Positions 44,180 to 52,869 of a stretch of DNA of 64,000 nt are shown here, piece after piece. The translations under genes were made by a program, and so were the position numbers. The notes beneath the pieces are model-generated. The model did not search any database. It saw nothing but the letters and a program-made list of their open reading frames with translations, and was not told the DNA's origin. This DNA is from Myxococcales bacterium (GTDB taxonomy: Bacteria; Myxococcota; Myxococcia; Myxococcales; Myxococcaceae), in contig JADLDB010000042.1 of the NCBI GenBank assembly GCA_020846875.1, positions 1 through 64,000 of the forward strand. The letters are read 5' to 3'. Within the stretch, counting starts at the first letter, position 1, and every line of letters begins with the position of its first letter.

Positions 44180-47100
44180 CTAGTGGCAGGTCAGTGTGCT
44201 GGCGTAGCTGCCCGAAGGCGAGCCGCCGGAGCCCGAGTAGTAGACGCGTCCGAAGGAAGCGAAGGCGGTGAACCCGTCCTTGTCTCCGGGCCGGCAGGCC
44301 GCGCCGCCACAGCCGCCGGAGGTGGGGCTGACCTCCACCGACGAGCCCAGCGGCACGCGGGCGCCGGTGAGATCGGTCTGGCGCGTCATCACCTGCCGCT
44401 TGAAGGAGGTGGGCTCCTCGGCGGGCGTCAGGTAGCGCAGCGCGGTCATCCAGATCCGCGAGGCGGTGGCGCTCACCCTCGGCCGGAGGATGGAGTCGGC
44501 CCCGTTCTGGGTGGCGTAGTCGAGGTACGCGTAGTGCCAGGTGGGATCGTTGGTGAGCCAGTAGTTCAAGTCGGCGTCGGGGCTGCCGGGATCCTTCGTC
44601 ACGTAGGCGACGAAGAACTGATCCGCCGCGGCGCCGTCCTTGAAGTACGAGACGTCGGGCTCGGTCAGCGCGCGCGGTGAGGCCACGGAGTAGACGCTCT
44701 GATCCGCCGCCTTGGAGGTGCCATCCTCGTTCACCTGGAAGAAGGACACGGCCGTAGCGCTGGGCCGGTAGGTGACGCCGAGGCGGCGCAGCGACGCGGC
44801 CGACGGGCAGGTCTGCGAGGCCACCCAGTCCTGGTGGGTGGAGTCGGCGCCAAGGCCGGGCACCACCGCCGCGCTGGCGACCACGGTGATGGGCGTCAGC
44901 GTGGTGCTGGCGCAGCCCGGCGCGCGGAGCTCCCAGCTGCCGGAGATGTTGCACGGCTCGACCTGCGCCATCCGCACGCCCACCGTGTCCTCGCGCCACA
45001 CCAGCACCACCCGCTTGCCGTTGCCGCGCACCACCCGCAGCGAGTCCAGGGTGTGACAGCCGGTGCCCGAGCAGCCCGTCGGCAGCTTGAACTGGGTGTA
45101 GCGGTAGGTGCGGGAGGTGCCCATCGAGTCGACGTAGTAGAGGTCGATCTCTGCGTTGTTGTACTGCCAGATGCCGGCGATCACGAAGCCGTCGCCCGCC
45201 TGGGCCAGGGCCACGTCGGAGTAGGTCAACCCGGTGACGGTGGTGATGCTGCCGTTGGGCGCGCCGGCGCTGGTCAGCGGCTGGAAGCTGATGCCGCTCG
45301 AGCCCACCGACATGGAGAGGCCTCCGCCCACGCGCGCGTCGGAGCCGGTGCCGTTGACGCCGCCCGCGCAGCTGCCGGACGAGTAGTAGTACGGCTGAAC
45401 CTCCAGGTCCTGGAAGGCGGTGGTGGTGAGGTCGCTGGTGGAGGTGAGGGTGGGCTCGTCGACGACGCCGTCGCAGTCATTGTCCAGGCCGTCGCAGGCG
45501 GCGGCGGTGGGCGAGCCCGCGGTGACGCTGCACTCGGTACCGGTGTGGGCGGCGTTGCATTGGATGACGCCGGACCGCAGGCACACCCCGAGGCCGGCGG
45601 TGCAGGCGGTACCCAGGCCGGAGAAGCCGTCGTCGGTCTGGCCGTCGCAGTCGTCGTCCAGCGAGTTGCAGGTCTCGGTGGACGGCGCCACGTTGCGCAC
45701 GCACTGCACGCTGCCCGAGGTGCAGGTGAGGGTGCCCGCCGCGCACACGCCCGACTGGCCGGTGCTGCAGGCGCCGCCGCCGCCCGGGTTGCCTTCGTCC
45801 GTCTGGGCGTTGCAGTTGTCGTCGACGTTGTTGCAGGTCTCCTGGGCGGTGGGGCGGATGTTGGCGTTGGCGTCGTTGCAGTCCTGGTTGTTGGCGACGC
45901 GCCCGGGCACGGGGCCACAGGAGGACACGGGGGAGCCGGCGGAGGCGCCGAAGCCGTCCACGTCCGCGTCGGGGTAGTAGCTCTGGGTGGGCAGGCCTTC
46001 GTCGACGCCGCCCGCGCAGTTGTCGTCGGTGCCGTTGCACACCTCGGTGGCGCCCGGCTTGATGTTGCCGTTGGTGTCGTTGCAGTCGGTGTTGTTGGTC
46101 ACCTTGCCGGCCACTGCGCTGCAGGAGGACTGGGCCATGGCGCCGGCCGCGCCGAAGCCGTCCGCGTCGACGTCGGGGTAGTAGTTCAAGAAGGTGAGGC
46201 CTTCGTCGGCGCCGCCCGCGCAGTTGTCGTCGAGGCCGTTGCACACCTCGGTGGCGGTGGGCTTGATGGCGGCGTTGGAGTCGTTGCAGTCGGTGTTGTT
46301 GGTCACCTTGCCGGCCACCGCGCTGCAGGAAGCCTGGGGCATGGCGCCGGCCGCGCCGAAGCCGTCGCCGTCCACGTCGGGGTAGTAGTTCTGCGTCGTC
46401 ACCCCGTTGTCGATCAGGCTGTCGCAGTTGTCGTCCACGCCGTTGCAGAGTTCGGCCGCGCCGGGGCGGACGGAGGCGTTGCCGTCGTTGCAGTCGGTGC
46501 TGGTGGACACGCGGCCGGAAGGCTGGCTGCAGGCGCTCACCGCGCCGCCCGCGCCGTAGCCGTCGCCGTCGCCGTCCGCGTACCAGTTGGAGAAGGTGAG
46601 GCCGTTGTCCACGCCGCCGGCGCAGTCGTCGTCGAGGCCGTTGCACACCTCGGTGCCGCCGGGCTTCACGGTGCTGCGGGTGTCGTCGCAGTCGGTGTTG
46701 TTGGTGACGCGCCCGGCGATCGGCTGGCAGGCCGACTGGGCGGTGGAGCCGGCGCGCCCGAAGCCGTCGCCGTCGCCGTCCGGGTAGTAGTTGGTGAAGG
46801 TGAGGCCGTCGTCGGCCTGGCCGTCGCAGTCGTCGTCCACGCCGTTGCAGGTCTCGGGGGCGCCCGGCTTGATGGCCGGGTTCATGTCGTTGCAGTCGGT
46901 GTTGGTGGTGACGCGGCCCGCGACGGGGGCGCAGGCGGACTGGGCGGTGCCGGAGCCGAAGCCGTCGCCGTCCTGGTCGGCGTAGTAGCTGGTGAAGGTG
47001 AGGCCGTCGTCGGCCTGGCCGTCGCAGTCGTCGTCCACGCCGTTGCAGAGCTCGGGGGCGCCGGGCTTTACCGAGGGGTTGGCGTCCTGGCAGTCCTGGT

Positions 47101-48094
47101 TGTTGGTCACCTTCCCGGCGATGGGGGTGCAGGCGGACTGGGCCATGGCGCCGGCCGCGCCGAAGCCGTCGCCGTCCGCGTCCGGGTAGTAGTTGGCGAA
47201 GGTGAGGCCCTCGTCCACCTGGCTGTCGCAGTTGTCGTCCTGGGCGTTGCAGAGCTCAGGGGCGCCCGGCTTCACGGAGGGGTTGGCGTCGTTGCAGTCG
47301 GAGTTGGTGGTGACCTTGCCGGGGACGGGGGCGCAGGAGGACTCGGCGGTGGCGGTGGCGCTGCCGAAGCCGTCGCCGTCGGTGTCGGGGTAGTAGCTCG
47401 AGAAGGCGATGCCGTTGTCCACCTGGCCATCGCAGTTGTCGTCCACCTTGTTGCAGAGCTCGGTGACGCCGGGCTTCACGGTGGGGTTGGCGTCGTTGCA
47501 GTCGGCGAGGTTGGGCACCTTGCCCATCACGGTTGTCTGGCAGGAGTTGACGGGGGCGCTCATCGGGTCGCCGAAGCCGTCGCCGTCGGAGTCGGTGTAG
47601 AAGTCCTGGAAGGGGAGGCCGTTGTCGGGCGTGCCGTCGCAGTCGTCGTCGACGCCGTTGCAGGTTTCTGCCTGGCCGGGCCGCACCATGGGGTTGGTGT
47701 CGTCGCAGTCACCGGACTGGGCCACGCTGCCGGTGGGCGGGGCTTTGCAGCCTTCGCCGGTCTGGGTAGCGCCCACACCGTCGCCGTCGCCGTCGGCGAA
47801 ATACGGGACGATGGGGAGGCCTTCGTCGACCTGGCCGTCGCAGGAGTCGTCCTGGCCGTTGCAGCTCTCGCGGGCCCCGGGGAAGGCCGTCGGATCGTTG
47901 TCGTTGCAGTCGAGGTTGGGCTCGGAGGTGCAGGTGCCGGTGCCGTTGAAGCCGTCGCCGTCGTTATCGAGGCAGACGACGGGAGGCAGGTTGGTGCCGG
48001 AGTCCACCACCGGGTTGAGCTTCGAGTTTCCTCCGCACGCGACGAGGGTGAGCCCCAGCGAGCACGGCAGCAGCAGACGGCCAATCAGTTTCAA
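44180..48094 (-). CDS. Giant lipoprotein with 13 MopE/TSP3-type metal-binding repeats
   Basis: 1304 aa. Lipoprotein signal peptide with lipobox LVAC (Cys20). From about residue 40 to 890 there are 13 copies of a motif of the form ELCNGVDDDCDGQADDG, most spaced about 66 residues apart. Between them run segments with aspartate-rich DGDGDGFG and DCND.NP..KPGA, which recall calcium-binding thrombospondin type-3 repeats. The C-terminal 400 residues are unlike the repeats (strand-rich, with YYYSSG, WQYNNAEIDLYYVD) and may form a beta-propeller. Metal binding, probably calcium or copper, is inferred from the repeat family. TTG 48094 is the likely start: GGGAG lies about 6 nt upstream and it opens the signal peptide. 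Confidence 0.8.
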   Translation of the reverse strand: MKLIGRLLLPCSLGLTLVACGGNSKLNPVVDSGTNLPPVVCLDNDGDGFNGTGTCTSEPNLDCNDNDPTAFPGARESCNGQDDSCDGQVDEGLPIVPYFADGDGDGVGATQTGEGCKAPPTGSVAQSGDCDDTNPMVRPGQAETCNGVDDDCDGTPDNGLPFQDFYTDSDGDGFGDPMSAPVNSCQTTVMGKVPNLADCNDANPTVKPGVTELCNKVDDNCDGQVDNGIAFSSYYPDTDGDGFGSATATAESSCAPVPGKVTTNSDCNDANPSVKPGAPELCNAQDDNCDSQVDEGLTFANYYPDADGDGFGAAGAMAQSACTPIAGKVTNNQDCQDANPSVKPGAPELCNGVDDDCDGQADDGLTFTSYYADQDGDGFGSGTAQSACAPVAGRVTTNTDCNDMNPAIKPGAPETCNGVDDDCDGQADDGLTFTNYYPDGDGDGFGRAGSTAQSACQPIAGRVTNNTDCDDTRSTVKPGGTEVCNGLDDDCAGGVDNGLTFSNWYADGDGDGYGAGGAVSACSQPSGRVSTSTDCNDGNASVRPGAAELCNGVDDNCDSLIDNGVTTQNYYPDVDGDGFGAAGAMPQASCSAVAGKVTNNTDCNDSNAAIKPTATEVCNGLDDNCAGGADEGLTFLNYYPDVDADGFGAAGAMAQSSCSAVAGKVTNNTDCNDTNGNIKPGATEVCNGTDDNCAGGVDEGLPTQSYYPDADVDGFGASAGSPVSSCGPVPGRVANNQDCNDANANIRPTAQETCNNVDDNCNAQTDEGNPGGGGACSTGQSGVCAAGTLTCTSGSVQCVRNVAPSTETCNSLDDDCDGQTDDGFSGLGTACTAGLGVCLRSGVIQCNAAHTGTECSVTAGSPTAAACDGLDNDCDGVVDEPTLTSTSDLTTTAFQDLEVQPYYYSSGSCAGGVNGTGSDARVGGGLSMSVGSSGISFQPLTSAGAPNGSITTVTGLTYSDVALAQAGDGFVIAGIWQYNNAEIDLYYVDSMGTSRTYRYTQFKLPTGCSGTGCHTLDSLRVVRGNGKRVVLVWREDTVGVRMAQVEPCNISGSWELRAPGCASTTLTPITVVASAAVVPGLGADSTHQDWVASQTCPSAASLRRLGVTYRPSATAVSFFQVNEDGTSKAADQSVYSVASPRALTEPDVSYFKDGAAADQFFVAYVTKDPGSPDADLNYWLTNDPTWHYAYLDYATQNGADSILRPRVSATASRIWMTALRYLTPAEEPTSFKRQVMTRQTDLTGARVPLGSSVEVSPTSGGCGGAACRPGDKDGFTAFASFGRVYYSGSGGSPSGSYASTLTCH

Positions 48095-48214
48095 AGGGCG
48101 CTCCCCACCGGCCCCCGGTAGGCCGGCTGTTCAACGCGGTCGGCCATACTTCAGAGGGAGTGCTGTAGACAAACCGGCGACCGGGCGGTACCGTCTTTCC
48201 GGAGAGACACTTCG

Positions 48215-48781
48215 ATGCCCGCGGATCCACAGGTGCTTTTCGTGGAGAACCACGACTCGTTCTCGTGGAACGTGATCGACTGTCTTCCTGTGGGGCGCGC
48301 TTGTGTGCAGGTGGTGCGGGCGTCGGAGGCGGTGGATCAGCTCTGGCGTGCGCAGGTGCTGGTGATCGGCCCCGGGCCGACGGATCCGCAGCGGGCGGGG
48401 TTGATCGAGTTGGTGCGGGAGGCGGGGGTGCGTCGAGTGCCGACGTTGGGCATCTGCCTGGGGCACCAGGCGTTGGGGTTGGCCTTCGGGGCGAAGCTGG
48501 TGAGCGCGACGCCGGCGCACGGGAAGACGGGGCGGGTGCGGTTTGGGCGGAGCCGGAGGTTTCCCGGCGTTGAGGGCGAGCTGGAGGCGATGCGGTACCA
48601 CTCGCTGGCGTTGGAGGAGGTGGGGGCACCGCTCGAGGTGGTGGGGCGGCTGGAGGACGGGACGGTGATGGCGGTGGAGCACACGGGGCTGCCGATGGCG
48701 GGGCTGCAGTTCCACCCGGACTCGTATGGGACGCCGCGGGGGCGAGAGCTCGTGGCGGCCTTCTTCCGGAGCCTCGAGTGA
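48215..48781 (+). CDS. pabA: Glutamine amidotransferase of aminodeoxychorismate synthase
   Basis: 188 aa. Supplies ammonia to PabB for 4-amino-4-deoxychorismate, on the way to p-aminobenzoate and folate. The start LFVENHDSFSWNV, the oxyanion segment VIGPGPTDP and the nucleophile C81 in TLGICLGHQALGLAFG are the class-I glutaminase signature. The His of the triad is H167 in LQFHPDS, where Asp (D169) replaces the common Glu. Anthranilate synthase TrpG is the main alternative, but the neighbouring pabB-type gene with PMKGT argues for PabA. The stop overlaps pabB by 4 nt. Confidence 0.85.
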   Translation: MPADPQVLFVENHDSFSWNVIDCLPVGRACVQVVRASEAVDQLWRAQVLVIGPGPTDPQRAGLIELVREAGVRRVPTLGICLGHQALGLAFGAKLVSATPAHGKTGRVRFGRSRRFPGVEGELEAMRYHSLALEEVGAPLEVVGRLEDGTVMAVEHTGLPMAGLQFHPDSYGTPRGRELVAAFFRSLE

Positions 48782-49815
48782 GGGTCGTCGGGCTGGAGGC
48801 GCTGCGAGACGAGCGCGCGTTTGCGCTGTTGGGGCCGGGCTACGGGGGCGGCGCGGAGTGGACCTTGGTGACGCCGCTGGTGGCCGGAGCGGGAGGCGAG
48901 GTGGGCGTGTGGTTGGCGGCGTACGAGACGCCCGGAGGGCAGGCCGAGCGGTACGGAGGGCGCGGGGAGTTGGTGGAGGTGCAGTTTCCCGCGGAGGCAG
49001 TCGCGGCGCGGGTGACGCTGGAGGAGGGCGGTTTCCTCGAGGGCGTGGGGCGGATCCGCGAGGCGATCGCGGTGGGGGACGTGTACCAGGTGAACCTGAC
49101 GGTGCGCGCGAAGGTGGACAGTCTCCTCTCTTCCTCCGGAGGAGGGGGGCGTCACGCACTCGATGGCGGTTCGCTCTTGGCGCGCCTCTGCAGCCGGGGC
49201 GTTCCGCGCTTCGCGGCGTGGGTGCGTCTGCCCGACGGGCGGGAGCTGGTCTCGGCGAGCCCGGAGCTGCTGTTCGAGGTGCGGGGGCGGGCGATTCGCG
49301 CGGAGCCGATGAAGGGGACGGCGCCGGCGGGCGAGCGGGCGTGGCTGGAGGCGAGCCAGAAGGACCGAGCGGAGCTGGCGATGATCACCGACCTCCTGCG
49401 GGATGACCTGAACCGGCTGTGCGAGGCGCGCTCGGTGGAGGTGCCGTGCGCGCGGCGGTTCCTCGAGCTGCCGTATGCGGTGCAGGCGGTGAGCGACGTG
49501 ACCGGGGTGCTGCGCGAGGGCGTGGGCCTGCGCGAGGTGCTGGAGCGGGTACACCCGGGCGGCTCAGTGACGGGCGCGCCGCGGGAGGCGGCGCGGGCGA
49601 TCATCACTTCGCTGGAGACGAGTCCGCGGGGCGTCTACTGCGGCACGCTGGGGCTGGAGCGCGAGGACGAGACGCGGTTCGCGTTGTTGATCCGCACGGC
49701 GGAGCGGCGCAAGGACGGCACCTGGACCTACGGGGTGGGCGGCGGCATCACCTGGGATTCCGACGCGGGCGCGGAGCTGGAGGAGGTGCGGGTCAAGCTG
49801 GGTGCGCTGGGCTGA
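48778..49815 (+). CDS. pabB: Aminodeoxychorismate synthase component I
   Basis: 345 aa, shorter than the 450 aa of E. coli PabB because the N-terminal non-catalytic part is reduced. The chorismate-binding core is complete: AIAVGDVYQVNLT, then EPMKGTAPAG, DLLRDDLNRLC, VHPGGSVTGAPREAA and PRGVYCGTLG. The lysine K179 in PMKGT is the nucleophile characteristic of aminodeoxychorismate synthase; anthranilate synthase has PIAGT. The start is the GTG at 48778 overlapping the pabA stop. A Gly-rich insert (SSSGGGGRHALDGG, about 118-131) interrupts an otherwise normal strand. Confidence 0.88.
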   Translation: MRVVGLEALRDERAFALLGPGYGGGAEWTLVTPLVAGAGGEVGVWLAAYETPGGQAERYGGRGELVEVQFPAEAVAARVTLEEGGFLEGVGRIREAIAVGDVYQVNLTVRAKVDSLLSSSGGGGRHALDGGSLLARLCSRGVPRFAAWVRLPDGRELVSASPELLFEVRGRAIRAEPMKGTAPAGERAWLEASQKDRAELAMITDLLRDDLNRLCEARSVEVPCARRFLELPYAVQAVSDVTGVLREGVGLREVLERVHPGGSVTGAPREAARAIITSLETSPRGVYCGTLGLEREDETRFALLIRTAERRKDGTWTYGVGGGITWDSDAGAELEEVRVKLGALG

Positions 49816-49845
49816 GGATGCTCGTATAGGCGGGCTCGACGAGTC

Positions 49846-50460
49846 ATGAGCTACACGGCGCTCAAAGTGACGGAAGCAGGGGTGGTGCTGTTCGACGCGC
49901 ACCGGCGGCGGCTGGGAGCTGCGTGGGAGGCGGCGTTCGATGAGTTTGCCGCTCGCGCGGAGCCGGGGATTTATGGGTTGCGGGGGGCGGAGGGCCAGCT
50001 GGAGGTCATCCGCCGGGACAGGTCGAGGCTGTGGAGTGGGATCGGCGTGCGGTACCTGGTGTCGCCGATCGTGGGGCGGCTGGGGCCGCAGGTGAAGACG
50101 CCGTCGCCCTCGCCGTGGGACGGAGTGCGGCAGGAGGGCGTAGCCACGCTGCTCACCAGCGCGGATGGCAGCGAGGTGTTTGAGTCGTGCGCTGCCGCGG
50201 TGCTGGCGTGGGATGGGCGGGGGTTGGTCGCGACACCCGAGACCTCGCCGCGCGTGGCGTCGATCACCGAGCCGTTTCTGCTCGAGCGCCATGCGCATCG
50301 GAGGGCGCCGATTCAGAGGGCCGCGGGGTGGCCGGTGGTGCTGGTCAATGCCGTCGCAGGCGCGTGTGTGGTGGAGCTGGAGGGAGCGGAGTTCCCCGCA
50401 AGCATCCACGAAGCGCTCAACCACTCCATCGCCCAGTCCGCCCGGCGCTCATCGCCCTGA
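49846..50460 (+). CDS. Reduced class-IV aminotransferase-like protein, candidate aminodeoxychorismate lyase
   Basis: 204 aa, about 70 shorter than E. coli PabC. The blocks fit a class-IV PLP fold: VLFDAHRRRLGAAW, RYLVSPIVGRLGPQVKTPSP, SADGSEVFESCAAAVLAWDGRGLVATP, ITEPFLLER. K in QVKTPSP is the candidate PLP lysine. The N-terminal small domain is largely missing, so activity is uncertain. It follows pabB after 30 nt, which supports the final step of p-aminobenzoate synthesis (lyase: aminodeoxychorismate to p-aminobenzoate and pyruvate). ATG 49846 has no strong ribosome site. It could equally be a degenerate paralogue. Confidence 0.55.
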   Translation: MSYTALKVTEAGVVLFDAHRRRLGAAWEAAFDEFAARAEPGIYGLRGAEGQLEVIRRDRSRLWSGIGVRYLVSPIVGRLGPQVKTPSPSPWDGVRQEGVATLLTSADGSEVFESCAAAVLAWDGRGLVATPETSPRVASITEPFLLERHAHRRAPIQRAAGWPVVLVNAVAGACVVELEGAEFPASIHEALNHSIAQSARRSSP

Positions 50461-50976
50461 CCCACGCTCCGCGCCCGCTCCAGGCGAACCGGCTCACCCC
50501 CACTGCCCTTCTCCACCAGCTCCTCCTCCGCCGGCACTGTGACCAGGGCACCCCCTCTCCGGCTCGCGCCGAAGGGACCACCGCTCTGCCAACCTCCCGC
50601 CCGCCCCGCCTCCACGCGCTCGCGCCGCCCCGCTCCGCCTCAGTCCCCTGCACCTCCCAGCCAGCCGCCGGTGAGCCTCCTGGCACTCTCCTCCTTCTCA
50701 TCCGGCTCGAGACTCTGTAGGGCCATGGGGAGGTCTTGAAGGCGTGTGGGGGTCCGCAGGGATCGGGATCGGGGAGCGCTGCTCCGTGTGGTGGGCGTGC
50801 GGCAGAGCGATCTTGCCGGAAAATTTTTGGAGGGGTCCCCCTGCCCTGGAGGGGTGAAGTGAGTCACGGGAGGTGTGGGGAGAGGGGCTGGTGGAGCGGG
50901 GCACGGCCCCCTGGCTCCCAGGCTGAACGCCGCTCGCTTTGAGCCGAAAAGCACTCCCACTACAGTCTAGCGCGCG
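50461..50976 (+). other. Intergenic region, no gene seen
   Basis: 516 nt between the pab cluster and a small lipoprotein gene. The first 240 nt are C-rich on the plus strand, with only non-descript short ORFs. Near 50820-50860 there is an A/T-rich run (GGAAAATTTTTGGAGGGG) beside a repeated GGAGGGGT and the palindrome GGGGTCCCC, possibly a regulatory element of the downstream gene. No clear -35/-10 pair was identified. Confidence 0.5.
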
Positions 50977-51306
50977 ATGACTTCCCAGTTGCTCGCGCTG
51001 TGCGCCGTCCTGCTCTCTGCGAGCTGCGGCACGCTCTGCGACCGCGCCGACTACACCGCGAAGTCCTTCACCTCCAAAGCGATGCCCTGCGGAGCCACTG
51101 ATTCCACCCCCGACTTCAGCCGCGCCGCGTGCGAGACGGGCATGAGCTCGTGCTCGGCGGACGATCGCCGCACCCTCTCCATCTACTTCGATTGCCTCGA
51201 CGCGCTCCCCACCTGCGAGCCGACGAAGTCGGCCGAGTTCAGCGCTTCGGTGCTGAAGTGCGCCAATCCGATGTCCGGCGTCAGCGCCGGCTGCTTCACC
51301 CAGTAG
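50977..51306 (+). CDS. Small Cys-rich lipoprotein
   Basis: 109 aa. The start (QLLALCAVLLSASCGTLC) is a signal peptide with a marginal lipobox (SASC). The mature part has seven or eight further Cys, in patterns such as PCGATDSTPDF, CETGMSSCSADD and DCLDALPTCEP, so disulfides are likely. No family was recognised. A gene of similar style lies at 52870-53211, on the other side of trxB. The stop is 29 nt from the convergent trxB gene. Confidence 0.7.
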   Translation: MTSQLLALCAVLLSASCGTLCDRADYTAKSFTSKAMPCGATDSTPDFSRAACETGMSSCSADDRRTLSIYFDCLDALPTCEPTKSAEFSASVLKCANPMSGVSAGCFTQ

Positions 51307-51335
51307 GCAGCGCGCCCAGGCCTGCCCCACCGCCC

Positions 51336-52292
51336 TCACGCGATGCCGTGCTCCGTCATCCACCGCTCCGCCTCGATGGCCGCCATGCACCCCGTGCCCG
51401 CCGCGGTCACCGCCTGACGGTACGTCGCGTCCATCACGTCCCCACAGGCGAACACCCCTTCCTGGCTGGTCTTCGCCGTGCCCGGCTGCACCCAGAGGTA
51501 CCCGTTCGGCTGCAGCTTCAGCGTGTCCTTGAACAGCTCCGTGGTCGGCTGGTGCCCAATCGCGACGAACACCCCCTTCGCCTCCACCTTCTTCAGGTCG
51601 CCCGTCTTCACGTTCTTCACCACCGCCCCCGTCACGCCTTTCGCGTCGCCCACCACCTCCTCGATCACCGAGTCCCAGAGGAACTTGATCTTCGGGTTGT
51701 GGAGCGCCCGCTCCTGCATGATCTTCGACGCCCGCAGCGCGTCGCGCCGGTGGATCACCGTCACCGTGCTGCACAGCTTGGACAGGTAGTTCGCTTCTTC
51801 CATCGCCGTGTCCCCGCCGCCCACCACGATCACGTCCGTCCCCTTGAAGAAGAACCCGTCGCAGGTGGCGCACGCCGACACCCCGCGATTCATGAACTCG
51901 TTCTCGCCCTTCACCTCCAACCACTTCGCCGACGCGCCCGTCGCGATGATCACCGACTGCGCCAGGTACTCCTTCGACTCGCCCTTCACGTGGAACGGCC
52001 GCTTCGACAGGTCCAGCTTCACCACGTTCTCCAGGTGCACCACCGTCTTGAAGCGCTCCGCCTGCTTCTGGAAGCGCTCCATCAGCTCCGGCCCGGTCAC
52101 CGCCTCGGGGAAGCCCGGGTAGTTCTCCACGTCCGTGGTGATCATCAGTTGCCCACCGGGGACGCGACGCGGATCGCTCTCGGCCGGCCCCCCTGCGAAC
52201 ACCACCGGCTCCAGGTTGGCGCGCGCCGCGTAGATGGCGGCCGTGTACCCGGCCGGGCCGGATCCGACGATGACGACTTTGCGGGTCTCCAC
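51336..52292 (-). CDS. trxB: Thioredoxin reductase
   Basis: 318 aa. Flavoenzyme that passes NADPH electrons to thioredoxin. FAD motif VVIVGSGPAGYTAAIYAAR at the start; redox-active CATC (C141 and C144) in SACATCDGFFFKG; NADPH motif VVVGGGDTAMEEA; final FAD block GVFACGDVMDATYRQAVTAAGTGCMAA. The start is read as GTG 52292, because AAGGAG lies 9 nt upstream and the protein then begins right at the FAD strand. The in-frame TTG 52313 adds seven residues and has no better site. It is divergent from the cyclic-nucleotide-binding gene over 91 nt holding an inverted repeat. Confidence 0.95.
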   Translation of the reverse strand: METRKVVIVGSGPAGYTAAIYAARANLEPVVFAGGPAESDPRRVPGGQLMITTDVENYPGFPEAVTGPELMERFQKQAERFKTVVHLENVVKLDLSKRPFHVKGESKEYLAQSVIIATGASAKWLEVKGENEFMNRGVSACATCDGFFFKGTDVIVVGGGDTAMEEANYLSKLCSTVTVIHRRDALRASKIMQERALHNPKIKFLWDSVIEEVVGDAKGVTGAVVKNVKTGDLKKVEAKGVFVAIGHQPTTELFKDTLKLQPNGYLWVQPGTAKTSQEGVFACGDVMDATYRQAVTAAGTGCMAAIEAERWMTEHGIA

Positions 52293-52340
52293 GGAAGCTT
52301 GCTCCTTGTCCAAGGTGAAACTTGCCCGTCCTGAGAGGTC

Positions 52341-52360
52341 GAAACCCTGACAACGGTTTC
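52341..52360. promoter_or_regulatory. Inverted repeat between trxB and a cNMP-binding gene
   Basis: GAAACC-N8-GGTTTC, perfect 6-bp arms, in the 91-nt divergent spacer. On the minus strand TTGTCA overlaps it and could be a -35 for trxB. The binding protein is unknown. Confidence 0.35.
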
Positions 52361-52383
52361 AGGTCTGCTACGAACTAGCCCTG

Positions 52384-52851
52384 ATGGACGTCGAAATCCT
52401 GAAAAAAGTCGCGCTCTTCGACGGCATGACGTCGGCGCAGCTGCGCAAGCTGGCCGCCGCGCTCACCGAAGTGAAGCACCCCATCAACGCCCACATCTTC
52501 CGCGAGGGCGACAGCGGCGACTCCATGTTCATCATCGCCGACGGCAAGGTGCGCATCTCCAAGATGGTGCCCGGTATCGGCGAAGAGGCGCTCGCCATCC
52601 TCGAGAAGGGCCAGTACTTCGGGGAAATGTCCCTCATCGAGGAAGGGCCGCGCTCCGCCGACGCCATCGCCCACTCCACCTGCACCTTGTACGAGCTGTC
52701 ACGAGAGAAGCTGGACCAGGTGATGTTCACCGACAAGGAGCTCGCCTCCGTCCTCCTCTGGACCTTCGTGCGCACCCTGTCCGCTCGCCTCCGCGAGACC
52801 AACGACAAGATCCGCGCCTTCTTCGCCCTCTCGTCCTTCGGGCCCAGGTAG
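52384..52851 (+). CDS. Stand-alone cyclic-nucleotide-binding-domain protein
   Basis: 155 aa, just one Crp-like sensor domain. LKKVALFDGMTSAQLRKLAAAL, then IFREGDSGDSMFIIADGKVRI and the phosphate-binding cassette YFGEMSLIEEGPRSADAIA (G80-E81 and R90), so the key Glu and Arg of cAMP/cGMP binders are kept. There is no DNA-binding domain; the last 30 residues form a helix (LLWTFVRTLSARLRETNDKI) that could dimerise or dock. It probably acts through a partner. Divergent from trxB. Myxobacteria have many such single-domain proteins; the function is unknown. Confidence 0.85.
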   Translation: MDVEILKKVALFDGMTSAQLRKLAAALTEVKHPINAHIFREGDSGDSMFIIADGKVRISKMVPGIGEEALAILEKGQYFGEMSLIEEGPRSADAIAHSTCTLYELSREKLDQVMFTDKELASVLLWTFVRTLSARLRETNDKIRAFFALSSFGPR

Positions 52852-52869
52852 CCGGCCCGGCTGGCTACC

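Noticed and set aside
45900-47600. Regular DNA periodicity of about 200 bp, CRISPR-like at first sight
   Set aside because: It is coding: each unit translates in one frame to a MopE-type repeat, and spacing is too long and variable for a CRISPR array.
44834-48121. 1095-codon plus-strand ORF opposite the giant lipoprotein
   Set aside because: Val/Ala/Gly-rich shadow of the repeat gene on the other strand; no family motif, and the minus-strand frame has signal peptide and repeats.
50313-50720. Small ORFs in the 516-nt gap after the pab cluster
   Set aside because: No ribosome site, no motif, biased composition; overlap with each other on both strands.
52293-52313. TTG start for trxB
   Set aside because: GTG 52292 has AAGGAG at good spacing and begins directly on the FAD strand.
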